Assembly (NCBI RefSeq): GCF_009857445.1
Contig: NZ_WWCN01000005.1
Location: 124,001 to 188,000, forward strand
DNA: 64,000 bases
From: Duganella flavida
GTDB lineage: Bacteria > Pseudomonadota > Gammaproteobacteria > Burkholderiales > Burkholderiaceae_D
Direction of reading: 5' to 3'
Positions 35,793 to 47,000 of this stretch are shown here, in pieces. Below the pieces are notes generated by a model that made no database searches, was not told the DNA's origin, and saw nothing but the letters and a program-made list of their open reading frames with translations. The translations under genes and the position numbers were made by a program. Positions within the stretch are counted from its first letter, which is position 1; each line of letters opens with the position of its first letter.

Positions 35793-37157
35793 TTACTTTT
35801 TGACTTTGACTGGACGAGTCCAGTTTTCGATGGTGACCTGGCGCGGACGCGATACGGTCAGCTTGCCGGCCGGCGCATCCTTGGTCAGCGTGGTGCCGGC
35901 GCCCAGGGTCGCGCCCTTGCCGACGGTGACCGGGGCCACCAGCTGGCTGTCGCTGCCGATGAAGGCGTCGTCTTCGATGACGGTGCGGAATTTGTTGGCG
36001 CCATCGTAGTTGCAGGTGATGGTGCCGGCGCCGATGTTCACGCGCGAGCCGACGGTGGCGTCGCCGATGTAAGCAAGGTGGTTGGCCTTGCTATGCGCGG
36101 CGATCTGGCCGTTTTTGATTTCGACGAAGTTACCCACATGCACGTCTTCCGCCAGCACGGTGCCCGGGCGCAGGCGCGCGTAAGGACCGATGATGGAAGC
36201 GTCGCCCACTACGGCTTCTTCGATATGGCAGAACGGCTTGATCTGCGCACCGGCCAGGATGCGGGCGTTGACGATGACGCTGTGCGCGCCGATGTGTACG
36301 CCTTCGCCCAGCTCAACCTTGCCTTCAAACACGCAGCCGACGTCGATGGTGACGTCGCGACCGCAGACCAGCTCGCCACGCACGTCGATGCGCGCCGGGT
36401 CCAGCAAGGTCACGCCTTGTTCCAGCAAGCGATTAGCAATGTTGCGCTGGTGGATGCGTTCCAGCTCGGCCAGCTGCACTTTGCTGTTGACGCCGGCAAC
36501 TTCCCACACCGCCGACGGCTGGGCCGACACCACCGGCACGCCATCCGCCACGGCCAGCGCGACGATGTCGGTCAGGTAGTACTCGCCCTGCGCGTTTTCA
36601 TTCTTGATGGCGGCCAGCCATTGTTTCAGGCGCTGGGTCGGCGCGACCATGATGCCGCTGTTGATTTCCTTGATGGCACGTTCGGCTTCGCTGGCATCTT
36701 TTTGCTCGACAATGCGCACTATGTTGCCATTCTCACGGATGATTCGTCCCAAACCGGTAGGATCGTCTTGTTCGACAGTCAAAATGCCCAGTTTGTCGTT
36801 GCCGGCGGCATCAACCAGCGCCTTCAGCGAGGCGGTGGTGGTGAGCGGCACGTCGCCGTACAGGATCAGGGTAGGGACGTTGTCGTCCAGTTCTGGCAAG
36901 CCCTGCATGACGGCGTGGCCGGTGCCCAGCTGCTGTTCTTGCAGCGCGGTGGCAACCGGCGTCGGCTGCTTGGCCAGCAAGGCCTGGACTGCCGCCCCGC
37001 CGTGGCCGTAAATCACGCATAATCGGCTGGCGGACAGGCTGCGGGCAGTATCAAGCACGTGCTGCAACAGCGGCTTGCCCGCCAGTGGATGTAGAACTTT
37101 CGGCAGTGCGGATTGCATGCGTTTGCCCATGCCGGCGGCGAGGATCACGACGTTCAT
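35793..37157 (-). CDS. glmU: Bifunctional GlmU (uridyltransferase / acetyltransferase)
   Basis: A 454-residue enzyme that acetylates glucosamine-1-phosphate and then adds UMP to give UDP-GlcNAc for wall and LPS. The N-terminal pyrophosphorylase domain starts [31 protein letters not shown] with the G-x-G-x-R-M nucleotide loop, and LYGDVPLTT. The C-terminal left-handed beta-helix has repeated hexapeptides and ends in [37 protein letters not shown]. It is divergent from the lipoprotein gene. Confidence 0.96.
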   Translation of the reverse strand: MNVVILAAGMGKRMQSALPKVLHPLAGKPLLQHVLDTARSLSASRLCVIYGHGGAAVQALLAKQPTPVATALQEQQLGTGHAVMQGLPELDDNVPTLILYGDVPLTTTASLKALVDAAGNDKLGILTVEQDDPTGLGRIIRENGNIVRIVEQKDASEAERAIKEINSGIMVAPTQRLKQWLAAIKNENAQGEYYLTDIVALAVADGVPVVSAQPSAVWEVAGVNSKVQLAELERIHQRNIANRLLEQGVTLLDPARIDVRGELVCGRDVTIDVGCVFEGKVELGEGVHIGAHSVIVNARILAGAQIKPFCHIEEAVVGDASIIGPYARLRPGTVLAEDVHVGNFVEIKNGQIAAHSKANHLAYIGDATVGSRVNIGAGTITCNYDGANKFRTVIEDDAFIGSDSQLVAPVTVGKGATLGAGTTLTKDAPAGKLTVSRPRQVTIENWTRPVKVKK

Positions 37158-37184
37158 AAAGGTGCCAGATAAAAGAGTGTATAA

Positions 37185-38084
37185 ATGTCAAAGTCTAACA
37201 TGCCCCTGACCGGCCGCCGCACGCTGCACGGCCTGCTTTTAATCACGTTGCTGGCGCTGCTGGCCGCCTGCAGTTCCCTGCGGCTGGCCTACAACCATGG
37301 CGACACGGTGTTGTATTGGTGGATCGACGGCTACGTCGATTTGAACAGCGAGCAAAAAGTCTGGGTCAAGAAAGATATCGACGAGCTGTTCCGCTGGCAC
37401 CGCAAGACCCAGCTGCATGATTACGTGCAAATCCTGCAAACCGCGCAACGCCAGCTGGCTGCGGGCCCTTCCGCCGCCGACCTGCAAAACGATTACGACG
37501 ACATCAAGAACCGCACCCAGCTGCTGCTATTCAAGGCCTTGCCGGAGCTGGCCGACCTGGCGCGCTCGCTGCAGCCGGACCAGCTCGCTGCGCTGGAGCG
37601 CAAGTTCGCCGCCAACAATGCCGAGTTCCGCAAAAAGAATATGAAGGGCGACAAGGAAGCGCAGCAAAAGTTCCGCTATCAAAAGTCGATGGAGCAGTTC
37701 GAGCTGTGGTTCGGCAATTTCACGAGCGAACAGGAAGCGCTGATCCGCAAGGCCTCCGACGCGCGGCCGCTGGACAACGAGCTGTGGCTGGACGAACGCC
37801 AGCGGCGCCAGAAAATGATCCTGGCGGCAGCGCGCAAGGTGCAGCACGACAAGCTAAACAAGGATGCCACCATGGCGCTGCTGCACACCTTGATCAAGGA
37901 CAGCTTCGATCGCATGGAGCAACAATCTGAGCGCAAAGCCTTTTTCGATGCGGCCGAGGCGGCGAATATGCAGCTGATCCTGACCGTGATCCAGCTCGCT
38001 ACGCCGGCGCAGAAAGCCCACGCCCACAAACGCATGCAAGGCTGGATCGACGACTTCAACGCATTGACCGCCGAGCAGCGCTAA
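37185..38084 (+). CDS. DUF6279-type lipoprotein
   Basis: A 299-residue lipoprotein. A signal sequence ends in a lipobox (LLAAC-SS) at about residue 29. The start of the mature part, [50 protein letters not shown], is the characteristic DUF6279 opening; the rest is helical and strongly charged. The function is unknown. The start at 37185 is tentative, since an ATG at 37200 would also keep the signal sequence. Confidence 0.85.
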   Translation: MSKSNMPLTGRRTLHGLLLITLLALLAACSSLRLAYNHGDTVLYWWIDGYVDLNSEQKVWVKKDIDELFRWHRKTQLHDYVQILQTAQRQLAAGPSAADLQNDYDDIKNRTQLLLFKALPELADLARSLQPDQLAALERKFAANNAEFRKKNMKGDKEAQQKFRYQKSMEQFELWFGNFTSEQEALIRKASDARPLDNELWLDERQRRQKMILAAARKVQHDKLNKDATMALLHTLIKDSFDRMEQQSERKAFFDAAEAANMQLILTVIQLATPAQKAHAHKRMQGWIDDFNALTAEQR

Positions 38085-38136
38085 TCACCGCTGTGATATG
38101 ATTCTCCTTTGAATCAATGACTTAGAACATCGTCAC

Positions 38137-38784
38137 ATGCCGAAGAAGCCCGCCAGCAAGCCCGCAAAACCTGCCAAAGTCCCGGTCCACGGTCCCCAGC
38201 ACGCCAATCAGGTGCGCATTATTGGCGGCCAGTGGAAGCGTACGCCGCTGCCGGTGCTGAGCGCGCTGGGCTTGCGCCCGACCCCGGACCGCGTGCGCGA
38301 GACGGCGTTCAACTGGATTAATCACCAGCGCGACGGCTACTGGGCCAACGCGCAAGTGCTGGACTTGTTTGCCGGCAGCGGCGCACTCGGTTTCGAAGCC
38401 GCCAGCCGTGGCGCACAATCCGTCATCATGATCGACAGCAATACTCAGGTCACGCGCCAGCTGGATGAGATCAAGACTAAACTGAAAGCCGACAACGTCA
38501 CCATCACGCGCGCCGACGCGCTGGCGGCGGCGCAATCGGCGGCCTTGCGCGGCCAGAAATTCGACCTGGTTTTCCTCGATCCGCCGTACCAGCAAACCTT
38601 TTTGGAGCGCGCGCTGCCGCTGTGCAGCAAACTGCTGAAAGAGGGCGGTCTGGTGTATGCTGAATCAGGATTGTCGCTGGAGTTTGCCGAAGGCGAAGCG
38701 CCGGAATGGATGGCAAACTGGGAAATTATCCGGGCTGACAAAGCCGGAATGGTGTTCTATCATTTATTAAAATATAAAGCCTAA
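38137..38784 (+). CDS. rsmD: 16S rRNA (guanine966-N2)-methyltransferase
   Basis: A 215-residue SAM-dependent methyltransferase that modifies G966 of 16S rRNA. A basic leader (KKPASKPAKPAK) precedes VRIIGGQWKRTPLPV and RPTPDRVRETAFNWI. The SAM site is VLDLFAGSGALGFEAASRGA and the catalytic motif is LVFLDPPYQQ (DPPY). coaD follows, a common pairing in proteobacteria. Confidence 0.95.
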   Translation: MPKKPASKPAKPAKVPVHGPQHANQVRIIGGQWKRTPLPVLSALGLRPTPDRVRETAFNWINHQRDGYWANAQVLDLFAGSGALGFEAASRGAQSVIMIDSNTQVTRQLDEIKTKLKADNVTITRADALAAAQSAALRGQKFDLVFLDPPYQQTFLERALPLCSKLLKEGGLVYAESGLSLEFAEGEAPEWMANWEIIRADKAGMVFYHLLKYKA

Positions 38785-38835
38785 TTGCAGTTAAAACAGC
38801 ACCAATTGCGGGCAAATGGCTTTTTTGAGGCATAA

Positions 38836-39363
<528 letters not shown>

Positions 39364-39367
39364 GTAA

Positions 39368-39634
<267 letters not shown>

Positions 39635-39732
39635 GAAGCCAAAACACGCGAAAAAGCATGACCGTGCGGCCAAATGCGCCGTTGTGCCTCCACGGTGGTA
39701 TAGTCCGATCACATACCACTCCGGAGACATTC

Positions 39733-40317
39733 ATGAACCGTAGAACTACCCTGCGTACCCTAGTGGCCGCCGCCCTGCTGGCTGCCCTGCCGGCCTTTGC
39801 CAACACCGAAGTGGCAGGCGTCAAATTCGACGACAGCATCACCCTGGCCGGCCAGCCGCTCAAGCTGAACGGCGCCGGTGTGCGCACCAAAGTCATCTTC
39901 AAAGTCTACGCAGCCGGTCTCTACCTGAGCGAAAAGAAAACCACTGTGCCAGATGTGCTGGCCGTCGCTGGCCCGCGCCGCGTGGCCATCACCATGCTGC
40001 GCGAAGTCAGTTCGGACGATTTCGGCAAGGCCTTCATGGACGGCCTGAACGCCAATACCGACAAGAACGAGCGCAGCAAGATCCTGCCGCAAATCATGAA
40101 GTTCGGTGAAGTGTTCGCGCAGACGCCGGCTCTGAAAAAAGGCGACCAGCTGTCGTTGGACTGGACTCCGGGCGAGGGCACGCAGTGCTATCTGAATGGG
40201 AAAAAACTGGGGGAGTTGATGCCGGACCAGGCGTTCTACAACGCCGTGCTGCGTATTTGGCTGGGTGATAAGCCGGTCGACAGTTCCTTGAAGCCGGCCC
40301 TGCTTGGCGAGAAATGA
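39733..40317 (+). CDS. Exported chalcone-isomerase-fold protein
   Basis: A 194-residue protein with a signal peptide (LRTLVAAALLAALPAFA-NTE). The mature part VAGVKFDDSITLAGQPLKLNGAGVRTKVIFKVYAAGLYLSEKK matches the bacterial chalcone-isomerase-like family (PF16036 type). Bacterial members are not known to act on flavonoids; the role is unknown. GGAG lies 9 bases before the ATG. Confidence 0.88.
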   Translation: MNRRTTLRTLVAAALLAALPAFANTEVAGVKFDDSITLAGQPLKLNGAGVRTKVIFKVYAAGLYLSEKKTTVPDVLAVAGPRRVAITMLREVSSDDFGKAFMDGLNANTDKNERSKILPQIMKFGEVFAQTPALKKGDQLSLDWTPGEGTQCYLNGKKLGELMPDQAFYNAVLRIWLGDKPVDSSLKPALLGEK

Positions 40318-40363
40318 TGCGAGGTTGATGGTGCAGCGCGGCAGTGACTGCCGCGCTTAAATT

Positions 40364-40645
40364 TTAGGCACGCGAGGCCATGGCGCGCAGTTCGGCGGCG
40401 TGGCTAGGGTCGCACTCGCTGCGGTTCAACATACGCTTGAGCAGCATGCTGTCGCGCATCTGGCGGCGCTGCAGGCGTTCCTCTTTGCTCAACTTTGGCT
40501 TAACCACCAGCACCGCAGCGCGTGCGCAACCGCGCAACAGCGGCTGAAACAGCACCAGCAAACCGCCGCTCACAGCGATAACCAGCGCCAGCTTGATCGC
40601 GGCGAACAATGAAAAATCTTGCATTAAAGAAATTGCGGTGGACAT
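40364..40645 (-). CDS. Small membrane protein, hypothetical
   Basis: A 93-residue protein with one N-terminal helix (AAIKLALVIAVSGGLLVLFQPLL) and a charged cytoplasmic tail (KPKLSKEERLQRRQMRDSMLLKRMLNRSECDPSHAAELRAMASRA). I do not recognise the family. It is convergent with the chalcone-isomerase-like gene, and coding-like composition supports it. Confidence 0.7.
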   Translation of the reverse strand: MSTAISLMQDFSLFAAIKLALVIAVSGGLLVLFQPLLRGCARAAVLVVKPKLSKEERLQRRQMRDSMLLKRMLNRSECDPSHAAELRAMASRA

Positions 40646-40788
40646 AGTTTAAGCGGAGCTTTAGAATCTGACGTAACTATAGTGCGGCGCAACATAAGTA
40701 TCCAATTTTCTTTCTCCATAACAATTATGCGTTTGGTGAATGGACTGTGCTATCGTTATTTCTCCAACATCCTCACCTCTGAGCCGCT

Positions 40789-41760
40789 ATGAGCTTCCTG
40801 ACGCTGGACCTGAACTTGCTGCGCGTTTTCGACGCCGTGATGACAGAGCAAAATCTGACACGCGCCGCCGGCCACCTGGCCATGACCCAGCCTGCTGTTT
40901 CCAACGCCATCAAGCGCTTGCGCGAAAGTCTCGGGGATGAACTGCTGATCCGCACCGCTTACGGCGTCAAGCCGACCCCGCGCGCCGAATCGCTGTGGCC
41001 GTCCGTACGCAGCGCGCTGGCCAGCCTGGAAGCGGCAGTGGCGCCGGAAACTTTCGACGTCTCGGCCGCCCACGCCACCTTCCGGATGGCAATGGCCGAT
41101 GCGACCGCCGCCATGTGGCTGCCGTCACTGATGCGCTCGATCGAGAGCGAAGCGCCGGGCGTCAACGTGCGCATGGTGCCGCTGACCACGCGCGAACCGC
41201 GTCCGATGCTGCTGCGCGGCGATATCGATCTGGCGGTGGGTTTCTTTCCCGGCGTGGCGGCGCAGCTGTCCTACGAGACCGGTTCGCCGATCCGTCACGA
41301 GCGCTTGTACTCAGGTAAATATGTGTGCGTGATGCGGCGCGATCATCCGCTGTCCAAGGTCGAGCTGACGTTGGACAACTACTGCGAAGCCAACCATTTA
41401 CTGGTGAGCTTCTCCGGCCGCGCCCACGGCTTGGTCGACGAAGCGCTGGCCCAGTTACAGCGCGAACGACGCATTTTGCTGACAGTGAACCAGTTCTTTA
41501 CGGCCGGCCGCGTGGTGGCCAACTCGGATTTGATTACCGTGCTGCCGCGCCACTTGATCGCTGCGACCGGCATGAATGACGCGCTGCTGCACAAAGAATT
41601 GCCGTTCCAGCTGCCGGCGGTCCACCTGGACATGCTGTGGCACGAACGCGATGCGCGCAGCCCGGCTCACAAGTGGCTGCGCATGCATCTCGAAAAAATG
41701 AACAGCGTCACCCAGAGCCGGGTCAACAATCCGCCGACGCCGCCGGCCTCGTCCCGCTAA
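40789..41760 (+). CDS. LysR-family transcriptional regulator
   Basis: A 323-residue regulator. The winged helix-turn-helix reads LTLDLNLLRVFDAVMTEQNLTRAAGHLAMTQPAVSNAIKRLRESLGDELLIRTAYGVKPTPRAE; the substrate-binding domain follows, with a proline-rich tail. It has no divergent target gene within 140 bp, so the regulated gene is unknown. The neighbouring chemoreceptor is convergent. Confidence 0.93.
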   Translation: MSFLTLDLNLLRVFDAVMTEQNLTRAAGHLAMTQPAVSNAIKRLRESLGDELLIRTAYGVKPTPRAESLWPSVRSALASLEAAVAPETFDVSAAHATFRMAMADATAAMWLPSLMRSIESEAPGVNVRMVPLTTREPRPMLLRGDIDLAVGFFPGVAAQLSYETGSPIRHERLYSGKYVCVMRRDHPLSKVELTLDNYCEANHLLVSFSGRAHGLVDEALAQLQRERRILLTVNQFFTAGRVVANSDLITVLPRHLIAATGMNDALLHKELPFQLPAVHLDMLWHERDARSPAHKWLRMHLEKMNSVTQSRVNNPPTPPASSR

Positions 41761-41769
41761 CTCGTCACG

Positions 41770-43326
41770 CTATTTGCTACTGGAGCGATAGCCGATACGG
41801 AAACCGCCCCAGTGCTTGCCATCCACATAAATCGGCGCCGACAGGTCGTGCATGACCTCGCCGGTATCGCGCTTGTAGGTCTGTAACAGGAAGGGCTTGG
41901 TATTCGAGCCGCAGCGCTTGCCCGTGCGATCGCTGAAAATCCGCTTGGTGCGATTGTTGACGATGTCGACGTCATAGTTCCCGGTCAGCGGCTGGGAAAA
42001 TTTCTTGTTATGGGTGGGGAAATAGCCGTTGTTATCCACAGCACCGGCGTAGGCCAACTGCGGCATGGCTTGTAGCAGGCCTTCCTGCAGCGCCGGCAGC
42101 ACGCGGTCGGTAAAATCGTCGAAGCGCGTCTTGTGCTTGGGCGGATCAGTATTCGGGATCGGCGTGTAGTGGCGGTCCCACAGCGCATCACGCGTGATTT
42201 TTCCGCTGGCGATGGCTTGTTCAAAGATCTTGCCCACTTCCGCCGCCGCGCGCTGCGCCGCCATGCGGATTTCATCGTGCGAACTCTCGATATCCGACTC
42301 GCCCAGCGCGCCGGTGATCACTTCTGCCCGTTCCGCCAGCGCCATCGCCGAGCTGGCCGCACGCGGCAACTCCTTCTCGGTGGATAACAGACTGTCGCGG
42401 ATGCTGGCGATGGCGTGGGCGATTTCTTCGGTAGTGGCGACGTGCTCACGCGAAGCCCGGGCGATTTCGCCGATCTGGTCTTCCGACTCGCCCGACGAAC
42501 GCTCGATATTGCCCAGCAGCCCATGCACGGTTTCCACATTGCCGGCCGCCTCGCTAACCTTGACCGCCAGCGAAGTCATGCCGTTGGCGGCTTTTTCCGC
42601 CTGCTGGTTAATCTCGCGCACCATGGTGCTGATTTCGTCGGTGGCTTCCTTGGTGCGCAGCGCCAGCTGGCGCACCTCGCTGGCGACCACAGCAAAGCCG
42701 CGGCCTTGTTCACCGGCCCGTGCAGCCTCGATGGCGGCATTCAGCGCCAGCAGGTTGGTGCGGGCCGAGATTTCACTGATGGCTTCAGTGAAGCCGTAGA
42801 TTTTGCGGGAGTTGGTTTGCAGTGCCGTCATCACGGCGGCGGCAGTTTGCGCGTCTTCACGCGCGGTGCGGATGCGCTGCAGGCCGCTGTCGGCCTCGGT
42901 GCGTCCGGCCACCGTTTCGCCGCGCACCTGGGCGGCGATTTTAGCGGCACGCTCGGCATTGGCAGCGATGCGCTCGGTGGCGTCGGCGTTCTGGCTGGAG
43001 CTGTGGACAATATTGCCAGCGGTACCGACGTCCAGTTCGATTTTCTTTTTGACCGAGTCGACGAAATACGAGGTTTCCGCCGCGCCGATCATGATGGCGT
43101 CGATTTCCTCGCCCACGGTGTGAGCAAAGTGGCGCACGCCGCCATCGTCGCCACCTTGGCGCGCGGCCCACCACGCCACGGCCGCCCCGCCCAGTGCGGC
43201 CGGAATCGCCGCCGTGACCGGGCCGGCTCCCATCAGGTTAAACAAGTAAGCGATGCAAGTACCGCCTGCCGTTGCTCCCAAAATCCACAATCCACGTTGC
43301 ACCAACTTATGCTGCAAAAGCTTCAT
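41770..43326 (-). CDS. Chemoreceptor with N-terminal membrane anchor and C-terminal sensor domain
   Basis: A 518-residue receptor in unusual order. Two short membrane helices (~10-60) are followed directly by the MCP signalling hairpin, whose tip is [40 protein letters not shown] at ~200. The C-terminal ~150 residues form a Cache-like domain ([40 protein letters not shown] ... [48 protein letters not shown]). The predicted sensor is therefore cytoplasmic. The ATG at 43326 sits after GGGGGA; the six residues of the longer frame have no support. Confidence 0.88.
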   Translation of the reverse strand: MKLLQHKLVQRGLWILGATAGGTCIAYLFNLMGAGPVTAAIPAALGGAAVAWWAARQGGDDGGVRHFAHTVGEEIDAIMIGAAETSYFVDSVKKKIELDVGTAGNIVHSSSQNADATERIAANAERAAKIAAQVRGETVAGRTEADSGLQRIRTAREDAQTAAAVMTALQTNSRKIYGFTEAISEISARTNLLALNAAIEAARAGEQGRGFAVVASEVRQLALRTKEATDEISTMVREINQQAEKAANGMTSLAVKVSEAAGNVETVHGLLGNIERSSGESEDQIGEIARASREHVATTEEIAHAIASIRDSLLSTEKELPRAASSAMALAERAEVITGALGESDIESSHDEIRMAAQRAAAEVGKIFEQAIASGKITRDALWDRHYTPIPNTDPPKHKTRFDDFTDRVLPALQEGLLQAMPQLAYAGAVDNNGYFPTHNKKFSQPLTGNYDVDIVNNRTKRIFSDRTGKRCGSNTKPFLLQTYKRDTGEVMHDLSAPIYVDGKHWGGFRIGYRSSSK

Positions 43327-43384
43327 CTGTCCCCCGTCTAACAACAGGTGCCTTGGGCGGCTCCACTAATTTATTTCTTTGACG

Positions 43385-43840
43385 CTATTTTATAGGCAAC
43401 TTGGTGGTATTCTTCACTTCTTCCATGACGGCGTAGGTGTGCGTTTCGCGCACGCCTTTTTGCAGCAGGGTTTTACCCAGGAATTCGCGGTAGGCAGCCA
43501 TGTCCTTGACGCGTGCTTTGACCAGATAGTCAAAGCCGCCAGCAACCATGTGGCACTCCAGCACTTCTGGAATCACTTGCACGCTATGTTTGAAGGCGTC
43601 GAACACTTCGGGAGTGGTGCGATCCAGCACTACCTCGATAAAGACGAGCAGGGACACGTCCAGCAGCTGCGGATTCAGTTGCGCCGTGTAACCCATGATA
43701 TACCCGGATTCGTGCAGCTTGCGCACGCGTTCCAGGCAAGCGGCGGGCGACAGATTCACCCGCGCGGCCAGCTCCACATTGGAGATGCGGCCGTCGCTCT
43801 GCAATTCCATCAAGATTTTTTTGCTGATCTTGTCTAACAT
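43385..43840 (-). CDS. Lrp/AsnC-family regulator divergent from putA (PutR-type)
   Basis: A 151-residue regulator with helix-turn-helix LDKISKKILMELQSDGRISNVELAARVNLSPAACLERVRKLHESGYIMGY and a RAM domain (GGFDYLVKARVKDMAAYREFLG). Its position, divergent from a PutA that has no DNA-binding domain of its own, suggests it controls proline use. The ATG at 43840 follows CCCGGAA, and a perfect palindrome lies 13 bp upstream. The longer frame up to 43885 would run through that palindrome. Confidence 0.9.
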   Translation of the reverse strand: MLDKISKKILMELQSDGRISNVELAARVNLSPAACLERVRKLHESGYIMGYTAQLNPQLLDVSLLVFIEVVLDRTTPEVFDAFKHSVQVIPEVLECHMVAGGFDYLVKARVKDMAAYREFLGKTLLQKGVRETHTYAVMEEVKNTTKLPIK

Positions 43841-43852
43841 TTCCGGGAACTC

Positions 43853-43871
43853 CCAAATAAATATTATTTGG
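43853..43871. promoter_or_regulatory. Palindromic operator between AsnC-type gene and putA
   Basis: CCAAATAA-ATA-TTATTTGG is a perfect 19-bp palindrome 13 bp upstream of the regulator's ATG. It is a good candidate binding site for the regulator. Its core AATATTATTT also occurs in the palindrome before the other Lrp-type gene (34894). Confidence 0.6.
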
Positions 43872-44053
43872 TTAAATTGTCTCACTAAAAACTATCTATT
43901 GCTAGCCCCCTGCATTACCAGAATTAATCCAGAAGAATTCCCTCTACAATCGAATCATTAGCAGTTCAGCTCATTTCACGCTCGCCAGCCTTGCTGACCG
44001 GGCGTGTTTTTGTAGGTGGACCGGCTTCCAAATTTTCTTTCTGAGAGTTCCAA

Positions 44054-47000
44054 ATGCAAGCAGCAACCACCTCCGGTTTCACCCCGTTCGCCGCCCTGCA
44101 GGCTGAAGTCCTGCGCGACCCGATTCCCCTGCGCGCAGCAGTCACGGCGGCCTATCGCAAAGACGAAGTCAGCGCCGTGGCATGGCTGCTCGACCAGCTG
44201 AAAAACCACGACACCGGCAGCATCCAGCAGGCCCAGCAACTGGCCCATAAACTGGTCAGCTCGGTGCGTATGGAACGTACCCGCGCCTCGGGTGTCGACG
44301 CGCTGATGCACGAGTTTTCCCTGTCCTCGGACGAGGGTGTGGCACTGATGTGTCTGGCTGAAGCACTGTTGCGTATTCCCGACAACGCCACCGCCGACCG
44401 CCTGATTGCCGACAAAATCAGCAAAGGCGACTGGCGCAAGCACCTCGGCGAATCGCCGTCGCTGTTCGTCAACGCAGCCACCTGGGGCCTGCTGATTACC
44501 GGCAAACTGGTCTCGACCAACAGCGAAAACGGCCTCGGCTCGGCGCTAACCAAACTGATTTCCAAGGGCGGCGAGCCGCTGATCCGCAAAGGCGTGGACC
44601 TGGCGATGCGCATGCTGGGCAACCAGTTCGTCACCGGCCAGACCATCGATGAAGCAATCAAGAATGGCCAAGCCAACGAAGCACGCGGCTACCGCTACTC
44701 CTACGACATGCTGGGCGAAGCCGCGCTGACCGAGGCCGACGCCAAGAACTACTACGCCTCCTACGAAACCGCGATCCACGCGATCGGCAAGGCGTCGAAC
44801 GGCCGCGGCATTCGCAACGGTCCTGGCATTTCGGTGAAACTGTCGGCGCTGCACCCACGCTACAGCCGTGCCCAGCGCGCCCGTGTGCTGGAAGAACTGC
44901 TGCCGCGCGTGCGCGAACTGGTGCTGCTGGCCAAGCATTACAACATCGGCCTGAACATCGATGCGGAAGAGGCCGACCGCCTGGAACTGTCGCTGGACCT
45001 GATGGAAGCGCTGGCCGCCGATCCGGCGCTGGAAGGTTTCGAAGGCATCGGCTTCGTGGTGCAGGCGTACCAGAAGCGCTGCCCGTTCGTGATCGATTAC
45101 CTGATCGACCTGGCCAAGCGCAGCGGCCGCAAATTCATGGTGCGCCTGGTCAAAGGCGCTTACTGGGATGCGGAAATCAAGCGTGCCCAAGTGGACGGCA
45201 TGAGCGGCTACCCGGTCTACACACGCAAGGTCTACACCGACGTGTCCTACCTGGTGTGCGCGCAGAAACTGCTCGCTGCACAAGGCCTGATCTATCCACA
45301 ATTTGCCACCCACAACGCGCAAACCCTGTCGACTATCTACACCTGGGCCAAGCGCGACGGCGTGACCGATTACGAATTCCAGTGCCTGCACGGCATGGGC
45401 GAATCGCTCTACGACCAGGTCGTCGGCAAGGACAACCTCGACAAGCCTTGCCGCATTTACGCGCCGGTTGGTACCCACGAAACGCTGCTGGCCTATTTGG
45501 TGCGTCGCCTGCTGGAAAACGGCGCCAACTCGTCGTTCGTGAACCAGATCGTTGACGAAGCCATCCCTATCGAATCGCTGCTGAAGGATCCGGTTGAGAG
45601 CGCACGCGAACAGGGCGGCCAGCCGCACGCCGGCATCGTCCTGCCGCTGGACATGTTCGGCGCGGAACGCAAAAACTCGGCCGGTTTCGACCTGGCCAAC
45701 GAAAACACCCTGCGCGATATCTCCGCCGCACTGGCCACGCCGCGCAGCTGGCACGCTGCGCCGCTGCTGGCTGGTGAAATCAGCGTTGGCCAGCCGGTGC
45801 AAAATGTCACCAATCCAGCGCAACGCAGCGATATCGTCGGCCAACTGGTGGAAGCCAACGCCGCCGACGTTGAAACCGCGCTGACCAGCGCCAGCAACTT
45901 CGCCATGGACTGGCAAACCACCGAGCCATCGATCCGCGCCGCCGCCCTGAGCAAAGCTGCCGACCTGTTCGAGTCCAACGCGATGGAACTCATGACTCTG
46001 GCCATCCGCGAAGCCGGTAAATCGCTGCCAAACGCCATTGCCGAGCTGCGCGAAGCGGTCGACTTCCTGCGCTACTACGCGGCTGAAGTCAGCGGCTCGA
46101 CCAACACCCTGGCGCTGGGTCCGGTAACTTGCATCAGCCCGTGGAACTTCCCGCTGGCGATCTTCACCGGCCAGGTGGCCGCTTCGCTGGCCGCTGGTAA
46201 CGTGGTGCTGGCCAAACCAGCCGAGCAAACTCCGCTGATCGCCCACCGCGCGGTACAACTGCTGCACGAAGCGGGCGTTCCGCGCGCCGCGCTGCAATTC
46301 CTGCCGGGTCGCGGCGAAGTGGTCGGCGCTGCGCTGACTGCCGACAGCCGCGTCAAAGGCGTGATCTTCACCGGCTCGACCGAAGTAGCGCAACTGATCA
46401 ACCGCACGCTGGCCAAGCGCGCCGTGGCGGAAAACGCCGACATTCCGCTGATCGCAGAGACTGGTGGCCAGAATGCCATGATCGTCGACTCGTCGGCGCT
46501 GCCGGAGCAAGTGGTGCAGGATGCGATTTCGTCGGCCTTCGACAGCGCCGGCCAGCGCTGCTCGGCGCTGCGCGTGCTGTTCCTGCAGGAAGATATCGCC
46601 GACAAGACCATCAAAATGCTGAAAGGCGCGATGCTGGAACTGAACGTTGGCACGCCAGACCGCCTGGTGACCGATATCGGCCCGGTGATCGACGCCGAAG
46701 CGCAGCAAAACCTGCTGGCCCACATCAACAAGCTGAAAGCAACGGCGGTGGATTACTTCTCGCTGGACCTGCCTTCCAGTGTGACTAGTGCCGGCACCTT
46801 CGTGCCGCCAACCGTGCTGGAAATCCGCTCGCTGGCCGAGTTGACGCAAGAAGTGTTCGGCCCGGTCATGCACGTGATCCGCTACAAGCGCGCCGACCTG
46901 CCGAAAGTGGTGGAGCAAATCAACGCCAGCGGCTTCGGCCTGACCTTGGGCGTGCACTCGCGCATCGATGAAACCATCGACTACATCGCCAACAGCGCAC

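Noticed and set aside
35625..37022. 465-residue plus-strand frame opposite glmU
   Set aside because: It is the antisense shadow of glmU in a high-GC genome; its sequence is low-complexity and unlike any family.
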